Shown here in pieces: positions 34,924-47,190 of a stretch of DNA of 64,000 bases. Position 1 is the stretch's first letter; every line of letters begins with the position of its first letter. The notes beneath the pieces were generated by a model, which ran no database searches, had not been told where the DNA came from, and worked only from the letters and a program-made list of their open reading frames with translations. The DNA comes from Burhinus oedicnemus (lineage: Eukaryota > Chordata > Aves > Charadriiformes > Burhinidae): contig VFFE01007066.1 of NCBI GenBank assembly GCA_008921705.1, positions 137,534 to 201,533 on the forward strand, given 5' to 3'. Made by a program: the position numbers and the translations under genes.

Positions 34924-35924
34924 TCAATGTATGTTTGGCTTCTTTTTGTCAGCATCATCTTGGGCGTTTTCTCCCGTGAGCTTTAGTGTATCAGTCTGGC
35001 AGACTTCTAGGTCACCAAAACTTGGCTGTATAATCTGGATTTGACTGCCAGACAAGTTTCCATTAAGTTTGCGGAGAACGGCTACACAAATTATGGCCCA
35101 CAGCTTCCTTTGTAGGACACAGATTTGTAAAGGAGCTTTCAAAGCCTTGCTAAAACCTTTTCTTCATCCATTGGCTTGATGCTAATAGACAGGAGAATGT
35201 CTGTAACTAATAATCCCCTCATTTGGAAATTCATCAGATTCCACAGACATAAATTTGTGCCCGTTGTGAAAGAGTAATTCATTTAGATTTCCTTCATGGC
35301 TGAAAATGAGTCCTTGATTATTGTTCTGGAAGTAACCTGGGAAGTAAAGGCTGCTCCAACCATTACTGGAGTCATCAGCTGCAGTAATAGCATAATCATA
35401 GCCTGCTGGTAACGTTTCAGAGGGCTTTGTTCAAGTTATGTCCTTCCCCATCTGTTTTCCCTGCCAGTTGAATTCCAATGAATACTGCTAAGATACAAAA
35501 CAAAAACACAAGCCCTGTCATTGCAGATAGCATCCATTTTATATGTCTAACAATTTCTTCATAAGATAAAATAATAACGGACCTGAGTACCTGGAATGAA
35601 TGCACATTGTTAAATGTCCTCTGCTGCATTTAGGATGTCCAATTCATTTCAAATCATTGATTTTTAGGTTTCATTGGTGACTTGCATGGTCACAGGTGCC
35701 TTTACTGATGTCAGTTGTCCATGCAGTGACAGATTCACCAGGCCGCTCCATAGTCTGTAAAATTCCTGCTCCATGGTCTCTAGGAAATTCTGAAGTATTG
35801 TGGGGTAACGGAGGAGTCTATTTGGACATGTGAAATCAAGTCTGCCATATCCATCAACATGGTTTGTCGAACCAATTTGAAGCAAGCTCAGCAAACTGCA
35901 GAGCTGCAATGACGATAAAATCAT
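34924..35924 (-). pseudogene. coding-like block, unidentified, possibly decayed gene or retrocopy
   Basis: Four open stretches follow one another on the minus strand with changes of frame. 35924-35664 contains DFTCPNRLLRYPTILQNFLE and LWSGLVNLSLHGQL. 35629-35417 contains a hydrophobic, membrane-like segment (MLSAMTGLVFLFCILAVFIG) followed by QLAGKTDGEGHN. About 35420-35183 contains AGYDYAITAADDSSNGW and LYFPGYFQNNNQGL, ending SYRHSPVY. 35142-34924 contains FGDLEVCQTDTLKLTG. Acceptor-like sites occur on the same strand (ATCGTCATTGCAG before the first block, GTGCATTCATTCCAG before the membrane segment), so exons of a live gene are also possible. I do not recognise the protein. Individual frames of this size are common by chance; the clustering on one strand is what draws attention. 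Confidence 0.3.
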
Positions 35925-36618
35925 TTCATGTCAGACTGTTATAAAAGCATCCCATGAGAATGTTTTTCTGGTACTACTGGCTGCTGATAGATCTGACCTT
36001 GTGACTTAAACATGAAAAATCTTATTATCTGTATCTTATTATGAATTGTTTGAGTCGTTGAAAATCCTGGGGCTTGTTTGTTTGTTTGTTGGGTTTTTCT
36101 GGTTTTAGTTGGGAGAATTATGTTTAGTTCTACTAGCATTTGAAGAAAGTTTAACACATTAAGTCCAGAATAATTTCACAATTGATTTATGGGTAGCCAT
36201 TCCATTTATCCATAAGACTGTTGAATATCAGTGGAAATACCACACAACATTGGCTACTGTATGTGTTTCACAGTGTTGAATAAACCTTATGCATAATTTA
36301 CTTCCAATAAAAATATTTTTAAATAAAATATAAAAATTAATTTCTTTGTTGAAGTTACAAACTTTAGCTGTAATGGTAATTGCTTGACTCGACAACTCAA
36401 CAACGCATTGGATTTAAAAAAAACCACCCAAAACTCTCCAGAAATCTCCAAGGGAGAGCTAATTACTGCTGAAAATGTTATATAAAGAGTGGGGTGGGAT
36501 GGGTGGAGAGGTACGCCGCTCATTCTTGGTTTTCTTAATCCAGAACGAACAATACATTGCAGCCAAGCTCCAGGGAGCCTGATAGCCCGTGACGGCTGCA
36601 AGCAGCCCAAAAGCTTAC
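35925..36618. other. unassigned DNA with (TTTG)n tract
   Basis: Contains four TTTG units near 36076-36091 and a GC-richer patch at 36490-36620. A 138-codon minus frame at 36703-36287 runs through it and is open across the candidate exon at 36619-36677, with no recognisable domain. Confidence 0.5.
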
Positions 36619-36677
36619 CTGGATCCCGGAAAGACTTCCTATGATTCTGTGTTAGATTCTGGGACCTAATTCTGGGT
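36619..36677 (-). CDS. candidate short exon, unidentified
   Basis: On the minus strand GTTTCATGATTTTAG ends at 36678 and 59 nucleotides later comes CCAG followed by GTAAGC (donor GT at 36618-36617), a near-consensus donor. One frame is open and reads PRIRSQNLTQNHRKSFRDP, entering after one base and leaving with one base. It lies upstream, in the minus direction, of the coding-like block at 34924-35924. The acceptor lacks a strong pyrimidine tract. Chance is quite possible. Confidence 0.2.
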
Positions 36678-39600
36678 CTAAAATCATGAAACATCATTTC
36701 CACACTCAGATATATAAATATAGAAGGTTTTTGAGACAGAGGTGGGAGACGGAAGTTGTCCCTATATTTGTGTCTTTCTTTATTTTTTTTAACATACTTC
36801 CAAAATGATGGTCCAGTACTACAGATGTTTTAACAGTCACCTCCAAAGTTAGTTGCAGTTCTCCCAAAAACCCAGGATTTCATCTGGGATAAATCACTGA
36901 AATACCATTTAGCCAATAAAGTTCACATTTGCTGACAATCTGGTCCACAAAAAAAAGTCTGTGAATGAATTATGCAGTTCTACCAGGGAATACGAGATGG
37001 ACCCTTTACGGTAGCATGCCAGTATATGTCTTGGTTGCATTTGCAGCTCATTTCAGGGGAAAAGTGATGATTAAAATTACTGAATTATGTTAACGTAGTT
37101 TTGGCTGTGCACCATGGGCCTATTGTAGAAAACACTATCGAAACAGAAAACAAAAAGAAAAGTTCCATATTGGTGGTTCTTGTTGTTAAGCAAGCAAACT
37201 GTATAATTATTGATATTATTGTCAGTGATTTATATTGTTCAGGTATGACTATGAGTTAGCTGAAAAAATGCATGGTAGGGCGGAAAATATATATTAAGTT
37301 TTAGAAATCTTTGATTGATGTGTCTTTCCTTTGTTCCCAGACAAGTAGGGTTTCTTTGCTTCAGTAGCTTAAAGAGGGATCTAATGCTGAGCAGCATACA
37401 CCGGAGGGGCATGGCATGACGATGGTTTCACGTGTAACCATGTCTGGCTTTCCTGCAGAAGTCCCCAAACAGTGTCCCTGTTGGAGACAGGCAAGACGCA
37501 GGTTGGTGTGGCAAAGCAGGTAAAGTGCCAAGTCATGTTTAAAAGCATGTTGTGGTGGTCCCTTAGCTGGTTTGTGTGCTAACAAGGGCCATGGAAACAG
37601 GAGGCTGCACTGGGGCACATTCTTCCTGCCCCTCTCGCTCCCACTTATCCCATAAGAAGAAGTTAAGTGTCTTAACTGGATAGCATTGCTTGTCCCGGGT
37701 GCTTAAATAATGTGAGTACAGGATGTGTTGTCCCGCTTTCCAATAGATTTGCTGTAAACCGATGCCTCGTACCTTGTTTACTAACTTGGAATGATGTTGT
37801 CAGGATTAGAAAGGATTTTGTGGACTAGTTCAAATTAAATTGTTTGGTTCAGCTAGCTTTGCAACAACTGTGCTTTAATTCATGCATATAATATATCTGA
37901 AGTTACCGTACCGTTTGTGTTTGGAATTAATATTATCTATGCCTGTATTAACACTGAGACAGCTTTAGTTAAGCCAGTGAAAATACTTACATTTGATTAA
38001 AAAAAAATGTTATGAGAGCTATATTTTTTTGGTTACATTTTCTAAAAATAAATAAGAAGTCCTTCATCACCCAAGCAGCACTGAAAACAAGTCAAGGATT
38101 GCTTGACTGGGTTTTAGTCACCGCCATATGCTTTTTTCCTTAGCAAAGGGCAGTAGGAAATTATTGCATTACACAAGTGGAATTCAAAATGTTGCTGATG
38201 TACTTAAGGATGCTCTTTCCTGAGAAGAATCATTATGTATGACCACGTTCTTTAAAAATGTGATTACAACAGCTGAGCAGATGGTAGACACTTGGGGTCA
38301 GCTCTAAGGAGATCTGTATTTACAGTGTATTAATAATGGTTTAAACTTTCTCATAAATAGATGTTGATTAATTTTAAATCCATTTGTAGAAACCTAGCAT
38401 TGCCAGACTATTTCCTGAAACCACAATACAAAGTATGATAAACACCATCCGTTAATCCAGACTAATGTACTCCACACGTTAAAAAAATTCACTAAAAGGA
38501 TTAATGTAATTTTTCAAACATGAAAAAAACCAGATTGTATATTTCATATGTACTTTGTGTGTTGAATTTTTGACAGTCAACTCTTTTCGTTGATAGAATT
38601 ATGTGTTTTTATCCTTTGCAGTAACATACTTTCAAATAATTTATATTTAATTTTATATTCTATTTGGGATTTCTTTTTCACTTTGTCACACAGCTATTTC
38701 ATACCATTGAGTGGAAAATAGATTAATCCAATCAGGTGAAACAGCAGGAGGAAAAGCCTATTTTAAAGGCAGGCTGACATAATTTTGGTGGAAGTAAATA
38801 GCATTTAACAGCGATTCTTTACCTTTGGCATGTTTTGACCCTGTATTCTGGTTTTGGACTGTATAACCATATAGGACCTTCTACAATCCTGACACCTGTT
38901 TGGAAGCCTCAACCTAAAAGTTGTTGGGCTGAAAGCTTTATCAATTCATGTCAATAGGAGTTTTGTCACGTTTTCACAGGAGTGAAGAGGTGCAGTGTTT
39001 ATAGGTATCTAAAATATCTGTGTACGCGCATACACAGTTACTTATGTAGCTTGGATATAGCACATAAATACACACAGAGACATGTATATGTGTTTGTATG
39101 TCTGTGTATGCAGCGTGCAAGCAAGCAAATGCAGGAGTATGTGACTTCAAAAAACTTTCTGAAATTTAACAGCAATTAGATTAAAAATTCAACTAACAGC
39201 TGACACCACTTCAAAATCAACAAAAAAAAGAAATCCAAATTTAGGTTTACAACAGGGTCATTTTATTTCCTTCATAAAAGCTTGTTTAAGAGAGAGAGTC
39301 CTCATCATAACAAATGTTAAGCATTGGAGAATTTATAGGCCAAAAAGAAAAAGTAAGTTGATCTTTAATTGCTGTGAGTCAGTTATCACAGTCATGAAAT
39401 TTTACGAAGTGACATGCTTTGACATTGGAGCTAAAGGGTGAGGAACTGATGTTGAGTTTTCAGCTTGAACTGCGTCTACAAACTTTTGTGCATATTTTTT
39501 TGCATAAAGATGTATGATTCCAGTAATTTTTTCCTCTTAGAGTTCCGTTCTTTTTCATTGTTTATCTGTTTCAGAAGGATAAAGCCTAGAAATTGTCTTT

Positions 39601-40384
39601 GGAGCAGTAAATGTAGGAACTGCAAATTTTGGCCTGAGCTGTTTCGACAAGGGGTGTACAATTGAGGCATCCTTTCCAAGATCTTTTAAGCAACGAGAAA
39701 ATTAGTCTTTTTCATGTTTGATTGAAATCTGGTTCATTGTGGACTGGTTGTAATGTTCCAAACTTACATGCAAAGTTTTACCCTATGTCTGTCCTCCTAC
39801 TGAAATGGATAAAACATAAGGATGAAGGAAAGTTCAGAATGTGTGTAAATACCATTACATAGTGGTCACAGGTGCCAAAAAGGTCTCAGAGGGACAGAAA
39901 GACTGAACACTGTGAAGCTTTTAGAATGTAAAACATAATAATCCAAATCAGTAAAGCATCTAAGGCACATCTTAAAATTCCACTGAACTTAAGAACACGC
40001 TTAATTCAAATAGGGTGGACTTCAGACTATGTGTATGTCCTTCTGCTGCATGAGCACAAAGGAACGATTATGACATTCTTGCAAGGTGACCTCATCGTTC
40101 TGCCTGTATCCACTCTGTTTTTCATCTCAGCATGCTTTAACTTCCTACGCTGATCTTTGTCTTCAACTTCTATATGCTTATGCATCCTCTTTTTTGGATG
40201 GCTAATGTAACTCATCAGAATTTTAATGCTTTGAAGAAATTGCCATTCTGATGTCAATAATTCCTACTACTTATCAAAGTCTTCATCAATTGAACAAAAT
40301 TCTGATAATCTTTGCACCCTGCACCTCAAAAAATGAATGGTCTATATGGAACGTAGCTGTACTTTCTAAAGCACAATTGCTTAA
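36678..40384. other. unassigned AT-rich DNA, no gene seen
   Basis: No open frame above 85 codons and no recognised repeat. Confidence 0.6.
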
Positions 40385-40803
40385 GATCACAGAATCACAG
40401 AATCACCGGGGTTGGAAGGGACCTCTGGAGATCATCTAGTCCAACCCCCCTGCCGGAGCAGGGTCACCTAGAGCAGGCTGCACAGGATGGCGTCCAGGTG
40501 GGTTTGGAATATCTCCAGAGTCGGAGACTCCATTACCTCTGTGGGCAGCCTGTTCCAGTGCTCTGCCACCCTCAAAGTAAAGAAGTTCCTCCTCATGTTT
40601 AGATGGAACTTCCTATGTTCAAGTTTGTACCCATTACCTCTTGTCCTATCACTGGGCACCACTGAAAAAAGACTGATCCCATCCTCCCGTCACCCTCCCT
40701 TTAAGTATTTATAAGCGTTGATGGGATCCCCTCTGAGCCTTCTCTTCTCCAGACTAAAAAGACCCAAGTCCCTCGGCCTTTCCTCATAAGAAAGATGTTC
40801 CAG
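40385..40803 (-). mobile_element. CR1 LINE copy E, 3' fragment
   Basis: Minus-strand CR1 of 419 bp. The octamer terminus (ATCACAGAATCACAGAATCA) starts at 40386, then the 3' UTR and the last part of ORF2, ending at GATGTTCCAG (40795-40804), where homology to copy A stops. The frame at 40662-40468 reads the usual C-terminus ([20 protein letters not shown]...EHWNRLP) without a break. Differences from copy A are scattered, roughly one in twenty bases by eye. Confidence 0.95.
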
Positions 40804-43800
40804 ATCTACACAGGATGTACAATACTCCAGTATTCGCCCTTATATCTCAGATGGATTTTTTTAATAATATCTTTCAGTGTCACTAATGACACTTCATGTG
40901 TTGCTGGCATGAGCCCTTTCCCTGTCTATCCATTCACTATCCAGTTGTCCTTTCTCAAAGTGCTTTCCTACATTGTTGCTGAAAATTTCCTTCTGGTTTC
41001 TGGCCATTGCTCCTTGTCTGCTTTATCTTCTGTGTCTGTAATGGAGAATCTTCCAGCTGACCAACTTCTGGGTCCATGACGCTGTAGCAAAAAAAGGACA
41101 GCTTGGGTGAGCTATTTGGAACAGGCAAGCAGGGACAGTCAGGACCTTCGAGGTACATTTAAGGTCTTCAAAATTGTGTTTTTAATTTGGAAAAACTGAA
41201 CTTCTCCTGTCTCATTATCATGAAACCTGTTCTTTGTATTTAATCTTTTAAAAGTTTCTCCAACTTGGGAGCTAGAACTGTGAATCGCCTTGCACATCCA
41301 ATAACTGCCTTTTGCAATACTGGCTTTATATATCATATACATGAGTTCTTTGTGATATATGCAAGAGAATGACAGCTTTAGTTTCATTCCCAGTCATGCT
41401 ATGTGTAAATATGGAGAGTTCCTATTTACCCAAATGCGCTATTTTCTAATGCTCCCAACTGCATTTTTACCCCCCCCAAGCCAGTGCTTACTTAGCAGTC
41501 CAAATTTTCTTTTTTTAAAAACTGTATTTAACTTATACATAGAACTCAGTGGCCTAATCCTTTCAGGTTAAATTTGAGTAGATAAGTTGGAGGTTGACTT
41601 TTACACTTTGTAAGAATATTCATGTCTTCTTAAATATTTTCTCAAATATTTAGAACAGTATTAACAGTTCTGCAAGTGCCTTATTTTGAACACTTTCTGA
41701 ATGCTTTAAGTGATTCTATTCCTTTTTTCCAACCAATTACTGATCACAATGCCGGCCTTTCTATTTGATTTATCAACTGACACACTAAAACACATTCCAA
41801 TACTTTAATTTCCCTAGAATGTTGTGCTGTTCTGTCCAGTATCTTCATTGCTGCTTGATATCCCTAAGTTCATTACTACATAAACCAGCTATGTTAAAAC
41901 AGTGTGATTGTATTTTTTGAAGGAAAGAAAAAGAGCATCGAGTACATTAGTGAAATACTTCATAATGACCTCTGTTATGCTTCTTTTGGATCCATTAAAA
42001 ATGCTCATGCACAGTAAGTGCCATAATCATTGAATAATAGGCAGCCCGTGGTAGCCCACAGTACTCTGGATGCTAACAAAATTAATATGCAGGTGTCCTT
42101 GAACCCTGACTGCTTATTGCTGATGGTACTAAGTAGTCCTGGATTGAAACGTCCTTCTGCTGTTGATGTCTATAACGCAGATATTTTAGCAGTGCTTAGG
42201 AGCACTTGCTTTTGCTGTCTTAATATGAGATGGTAGCAAGAGCGTGAGAAGTTTCAGCAGTTCGCATCTGCTGCAGTAAAAAGGAAATGTTTGACTTTCT
42301 GCCCAACACTGCTAAATACAGAAACTTGGAAAATAGGAATGTAAAAATACCCTTTCCCTTGAAAATGCTCTGTGATGCTATTTCCCAGGATATATGTGTC
42401 GATTTTGGGTTTTAATAACATGGAAATGGAATTTTTTTTGTGCTAAAATATATGTGTGTTAGAACTAATTGTTTACTTTAGTCAGCTGTAAGTTGTAACT
42501 ACGAAGTGCAAAGACTTGGGTAACTTCCCAGAGATCCAGCAATTAGAGTGACATGATGGTACTTTGATCTGAGCTTGTGTTCCCTATTTTTTTACCTCAC
42601 AGAAATTTGGTGAACGTGTCTTTCTAGAACTTTTAGAAGCTAAATATTATACATACCCGAAGTAATATCTTATGCTGTTTAATACAGTAAGCAAAAATTA
42701 CGTTTCCATGGGTTTAGGCCTCAGTTCAGCAAAACACTTCAGTTCCTATTTTACTTGATTCACACAATAAAATCCTCTCTGTATCAAATAAAGAGTAAGG
42801 GTAACACGAGTTGAGGGAAGGCACAGTGACTTAATGACATGTCTAACTCAACTCTGCATTTCAGCTGAAGTTATTAAACTTTACTAAAATATTTCAGTAA
42901 GGTTATTGAAATAGTTGAATTAATTTTAAACATTTGTGAGTCACACTGTAGTCGTATGTCATAACGCTGGATAAGCGTGGTGGTCTGGTGTCCCCCACGC
43001 CACCTGTCACCGGGAAAGGCCACTAAATTCCCCATAAGCAAGGTGGAAATGCCGCAGTCCAGGTATAGGGCAATTGAGAATAACTTGAACGGTCCATAAG
43101 TGCTCAGTTCCTGCCCCCGCACCAGGTTTTTGTGTCTTTTGTTTTTAAACCTGTTCAAACAACTTTTGAAAGTGCTCGATCTGCTCGTAGCTATTTAACA
43201 CGTGGTAGAGGTGCACGGCTGCATGCTGTGTTTGGGGATGAGGTTAGGACCGTAGCACACGGCTGGCAGATTTTTTTTTTCTGTAGCAGATTGAGCCTCA
43301 AAACTAAGTCAGAAAACTTACAGCATTTAAGTGTTTCTCACTTCTGAAGACCTGAGCTCATATGGGTCAGTAAACATTTTGGTTTGGTTCCTGTGCATCG
43401 TGGGGGTGTTTGAAAAACTTCTGATTTGGTAGAAAGGGTCATCTTTGTTGGGAGGGTCTGTAGACAGGAGTGGCAATGCTGCAGGTCTGGAAAGCCTATG
43501 GAGCACAAGCAGCAGCTCTTCTTGTCTAATGCCTGGCTGTTTGGGGCTACCTTTGTTTTTTATAGCAAATAACCTTTGGCAGAATAAAGTTGGTGGCTAC
43601 GTGGTACTATACACTCATACTATAAATAGCACAGTTCTTCTAGTTGATCATTAATGATTTCCCACATGGTGGATGCAGCATTTGGACAAAACTAAGGCAC
43701 ATAAATCTGACTCTGGTCACTCACTTTATTAGGATAGGAAAAATCCTGAGTATGTTGCAGTAGAAATTCAGCCTAATGCAAGCAGCAGCTGAAAGTGTTC

Positions 43801-46800
43801 TTTGAAGTCCATGGAGATTTGGCTTTTTGAACAATTTTGGGGGGATCGGGGCACTACGTAGTCTGAAAGCAAAGGCAAAGTATATGAGTGCCTTCATTGT
43901 TGGCCCAGATGGCATGACTTAATTAAATAAAATATCTGTGCTGCTTATGTGTTGATGTCTGACACTAGCCCTGGGCCAGGCTTGCAAATAACTGTGGTTT
44001 GCTAACGTGTGGCTTTTCAAACAAAATCTGTATTAGTGCTCATGAACCATGAGTAGTAATGTGGCCTGGGCTTGAGGCACAAGCTGGGTACTGAGCGATG
44101 AACAGAGCGAGGCTTGAAGGAGGAATTCAGCAGCCGTTCAGAGACGGTACATTTGGGATGGAATGTGCTTACCCCGAAATCCTAGAAATCAGCCCGATGG
44201 AAAAAAAAAAAGAGCACCTTTGGTAACTGTTTTAAACTTCTTTCAGGTATACCAAGACCTTGGTTGCCAGCTGTTCTATTTCAGTGAGGAGCACAGGACA
44301 CAGCGAGAAGCGTGGGAAGAATCTGTGTCTTTCAGCAATCTCAGTACCAAGGCACCCTTCCACCTCCCGGCTCCAGGTTCACCTCAGACTCCTGATTTCA
44401 CTGTTCCACCACAGCTGCCAGCAGGACACTACTGTCACACAGAGAAAGCATTCCAGCCTCCTTCATTTCTGGGGCCGGTGAGGGACTGCTAGCAGTTCCT
44501 TACTGGGGGCTGCTGAGGAAATTTCTCTGCTCTACAGCACTAAGGTGTCTTCTTCCCTACAGTGACATTCCTTGGTGGCAAATGCTGCTGCCTCTGTAGC
44601 CTCCGCTCACCACCAGAATTTTGGTAAAGGCTACCCAGGGGAGGCAAGACTTGAGACTGCCAAAGTGACGGTGTTTTTTCCTCTATTTCCCCAGTGGTAA
44701 ATATCGAGGTTCCACTTTCAGCTATAATGTGTGAAGTTACTGTGAAAAGATGCTGTCTGAGGAGCAAAAACAGACAGCGCATTCATGTCTAGACTAAAGC
44801 ATGTGCAAGTTTCCAGGTTGGAAAAAAGGTCCAAAGAAAAGTGCTGAGAGAAGACTAAGTACAAGTCACCCCTGCCAGCTGCAGCTGATTGAGAAGGTGA
44901 ATGACACAGCTAGAGCAGGAGGAGGTGGGAAGTCCATGGGGGGCAGGCAGAAGAATGGGCAGATGAAGTGAGTCACCACAGACAGCAAACTGGGATCCAG
45001 CCGTGATTGCTGGAGAGGTTTGTTTTTCTATGGAATGAACTTATCTATGTTTTTCTTAGAGCAAATAATTTTAGGTAATAAATGGGGTTGTAATCTTGAG
45101 TTAGTGGAAATACATTGGCTGTTATTTGACTAGCTTTTGGCTTTGCAAATGAATCTCATATCAGGCACACATCTTTGCAATCAAAAGTTGTGGAAAAAAT
45201 CCTTTACATTCAGTTTGGGTTTTTCCCACATTTTGGTTTCCTTCATATGAACTCTGAGAAAGGCTTTATCTTTCTACTCAGTCTGCAAAACTGAAACTTG
45301 GCCTATCAGTGTTTGTAGATGTATCCTTGCAAACTGGAGCACAAGCATACTTGTGGCTCTGAATGGATCTTCTTGCTAAAGGATCTAACCTAAACACTAC
45401 TAATGGTGGTTTTCCATATGTCTTGTGGAATACGTGTAGGCAGATATCAGACCTGTCCAAAACGAGTCAGAAGTCTAAAAACTCCCTTTCAGTGCAAGTA
45501 ATTTTATATAAAGTGCTGGTGCGTGTTGTTTCAAGGGCATCCCTAAGGGATGTATCTGAATTTTAATTCCTCCTAAAAAATTGTACATATCTTGCATTAA
45601 GCAGAGATGATTGCCATCATGCCATCTGGAAATTGAGACAGCATTCTTTGGTATTCTAGCATTTATATCACTTGTAAAGAATACTGAAAAATCTAGAACA
45701 TTTCATCCTGCAGTACATTTCCTTGTTAACTACTAATGCCCTTTTATTCAGACAAATAATATCTGGTCACATTTTGTAGTTGATAAAAAAATAAACCAGC
45801 AAATCTTCAGCTGGGACAGAAAATGGTATTTGTGATGGGTTTTCCTACTCTCTTCCTAGCTTTGCCCATTTTCACTGGGTGCGACTTGGATCGCAATCTC
45901 TCATTCAGTAAAGCCTGGAAACATGTACCGAGCTTGTATTTACCCAAACAGAATTTAACCCTAGACTTAAAGGTCTGTTAAAGGGTTTTTTTTAAAATAA
46001 TATACTTCTAACCTTAGAATCAATTAAGGAAGAAATGGGATATGCTTCAGTGCTCAAACTATGTGGATTAAAAAGAAATTCTGACATAGAGGAAAGCATT
46101 CAAGTGAAGGCTACCCTGAGGCAGCCTTAATGTAAAAGCTGACAAGTCAATGCATACTTTCTTGCTTACTAATTTACTTTTTTCAACAAAAAGATGAACC
46201 GATCATGGCAACTCCCTCATCACACAGCACACATGGATAATCTTGCTAATAAAATAAAATATGCCTTGCCCTCCTGCACTTTTTCTCATCTCTGGTTCCT
46301 GAAAAATTGAATAATGATGTATTTTATAGCAGTGTGTATCTCCTTATTGTTAGTTAATGGCAGTAAAATGAAATCTAGTTTAGCAATATTGAAGAGGTAG
46401 TGCAAGTATCCCGTAGTGACGTGTGCTATATATATGAACACTGAAGATGTAATAGTAGCATCTCTAAACACCCTGTAAATAATTACAAAAGGGCCTGTGC
46501 ATACTAAAAAAGCTTGTCCATTTTTTTCCATCAACTCAGGTTCACTTTCCTTTCTACAAACTCTGTCCCCGTCATTCATCTCTGACTAGTACAACTACAA
46601 CATTCACCATTTCACTCTAGTTCCAGTAATATGAAGAGCTGGTGAAAGGAGGAGAACACCAGTGGGGATTTACGTGGATTGGTAGCCACTTATTCTTCCA
46701 TTTAAGTATGTAGAAAGCATTACTCTGATCATTTTGTAAGTTAAAGCCAAAATAGATAGCTGAAATAATAAGAGTAGATTGCTAGCAGAAAAACCTGTGC

Positions 46801-47092
46801 TTTACGTTTTATATTATTGAATTTGTAATGTAATATTGTTTCTGCTATGAGTCTTTGAGTATAATTCTAACACTATCATAGCTCTTGGTGTCTTTTCTGC
46901 CTAACGAAGAATGAGCAAGCTATTGTGAGACTGTTCTGGGCATTTTTTGCATGGAAAGAACCTGCAAGCATCAGCTGCAGAGCATCAGGGTAGCAGGAGG
47001 CACTTGTCCATTTTTTCAGAAGACCAGTGCATTTCTAAAACAATTCTCACCAAAGATTTTGCAGTCTGGAAACCCAGTGTCTGAACACATAA
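40804..47092. other. unassigned DNA, no gene firmly seen
   Basis: No recognised gene. A plus frame at 44163-44492 (109 codons) spans a CTTCTTTCAG acceptor-like site ending at 44246 and is slightly GC-richer, but no domain is visible. A proline-, serine- and threonine-rich stretch in it (LPAPGSPQTPDF) is unremarkable. No repeat family recognised. Confidence 0.5.
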
Positions 47093-47190
47093 TTTTTTTT
47101 TTCTTTCTTTCCCCCCCCCCCCCCGNNNNNNNNNNNNNNNNNNNNCTTTAAACATTTATTTTTTTTTTTTTTCTTCCCCCCCCCCCCCCG
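47093..47190. other. assembly gap flanked by matching T-run/C-run tracts
   Basis: Twenty N at 47126-47145. On the left is T10, a short TC mix, C14 and G (47093-47125). On the right, after CTTTAAACATTTA, is T14, C, TT, C14 and GG (47159-47191). Any frame reading through the N is an artefact. Confidence 0.95.

Noticed and set aside
36287..36703. 138-codon minus-strand frame as a gene
   Set aside because: No domain; its second half runs through low-complexity AT-rich sequence. Only the splice-bounded 59-nt part is kept as a weak candidate.
42780..42850. possible MIR core around GGCACAGTGACTTAATGAC
   Set aside because: The order of the core words is not kept; similarity is too short.
46951..47151. 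66-codon frame running through the N gap
   Set aside because: The gap length is arbitrary, so the reading frame across it has no meaning.
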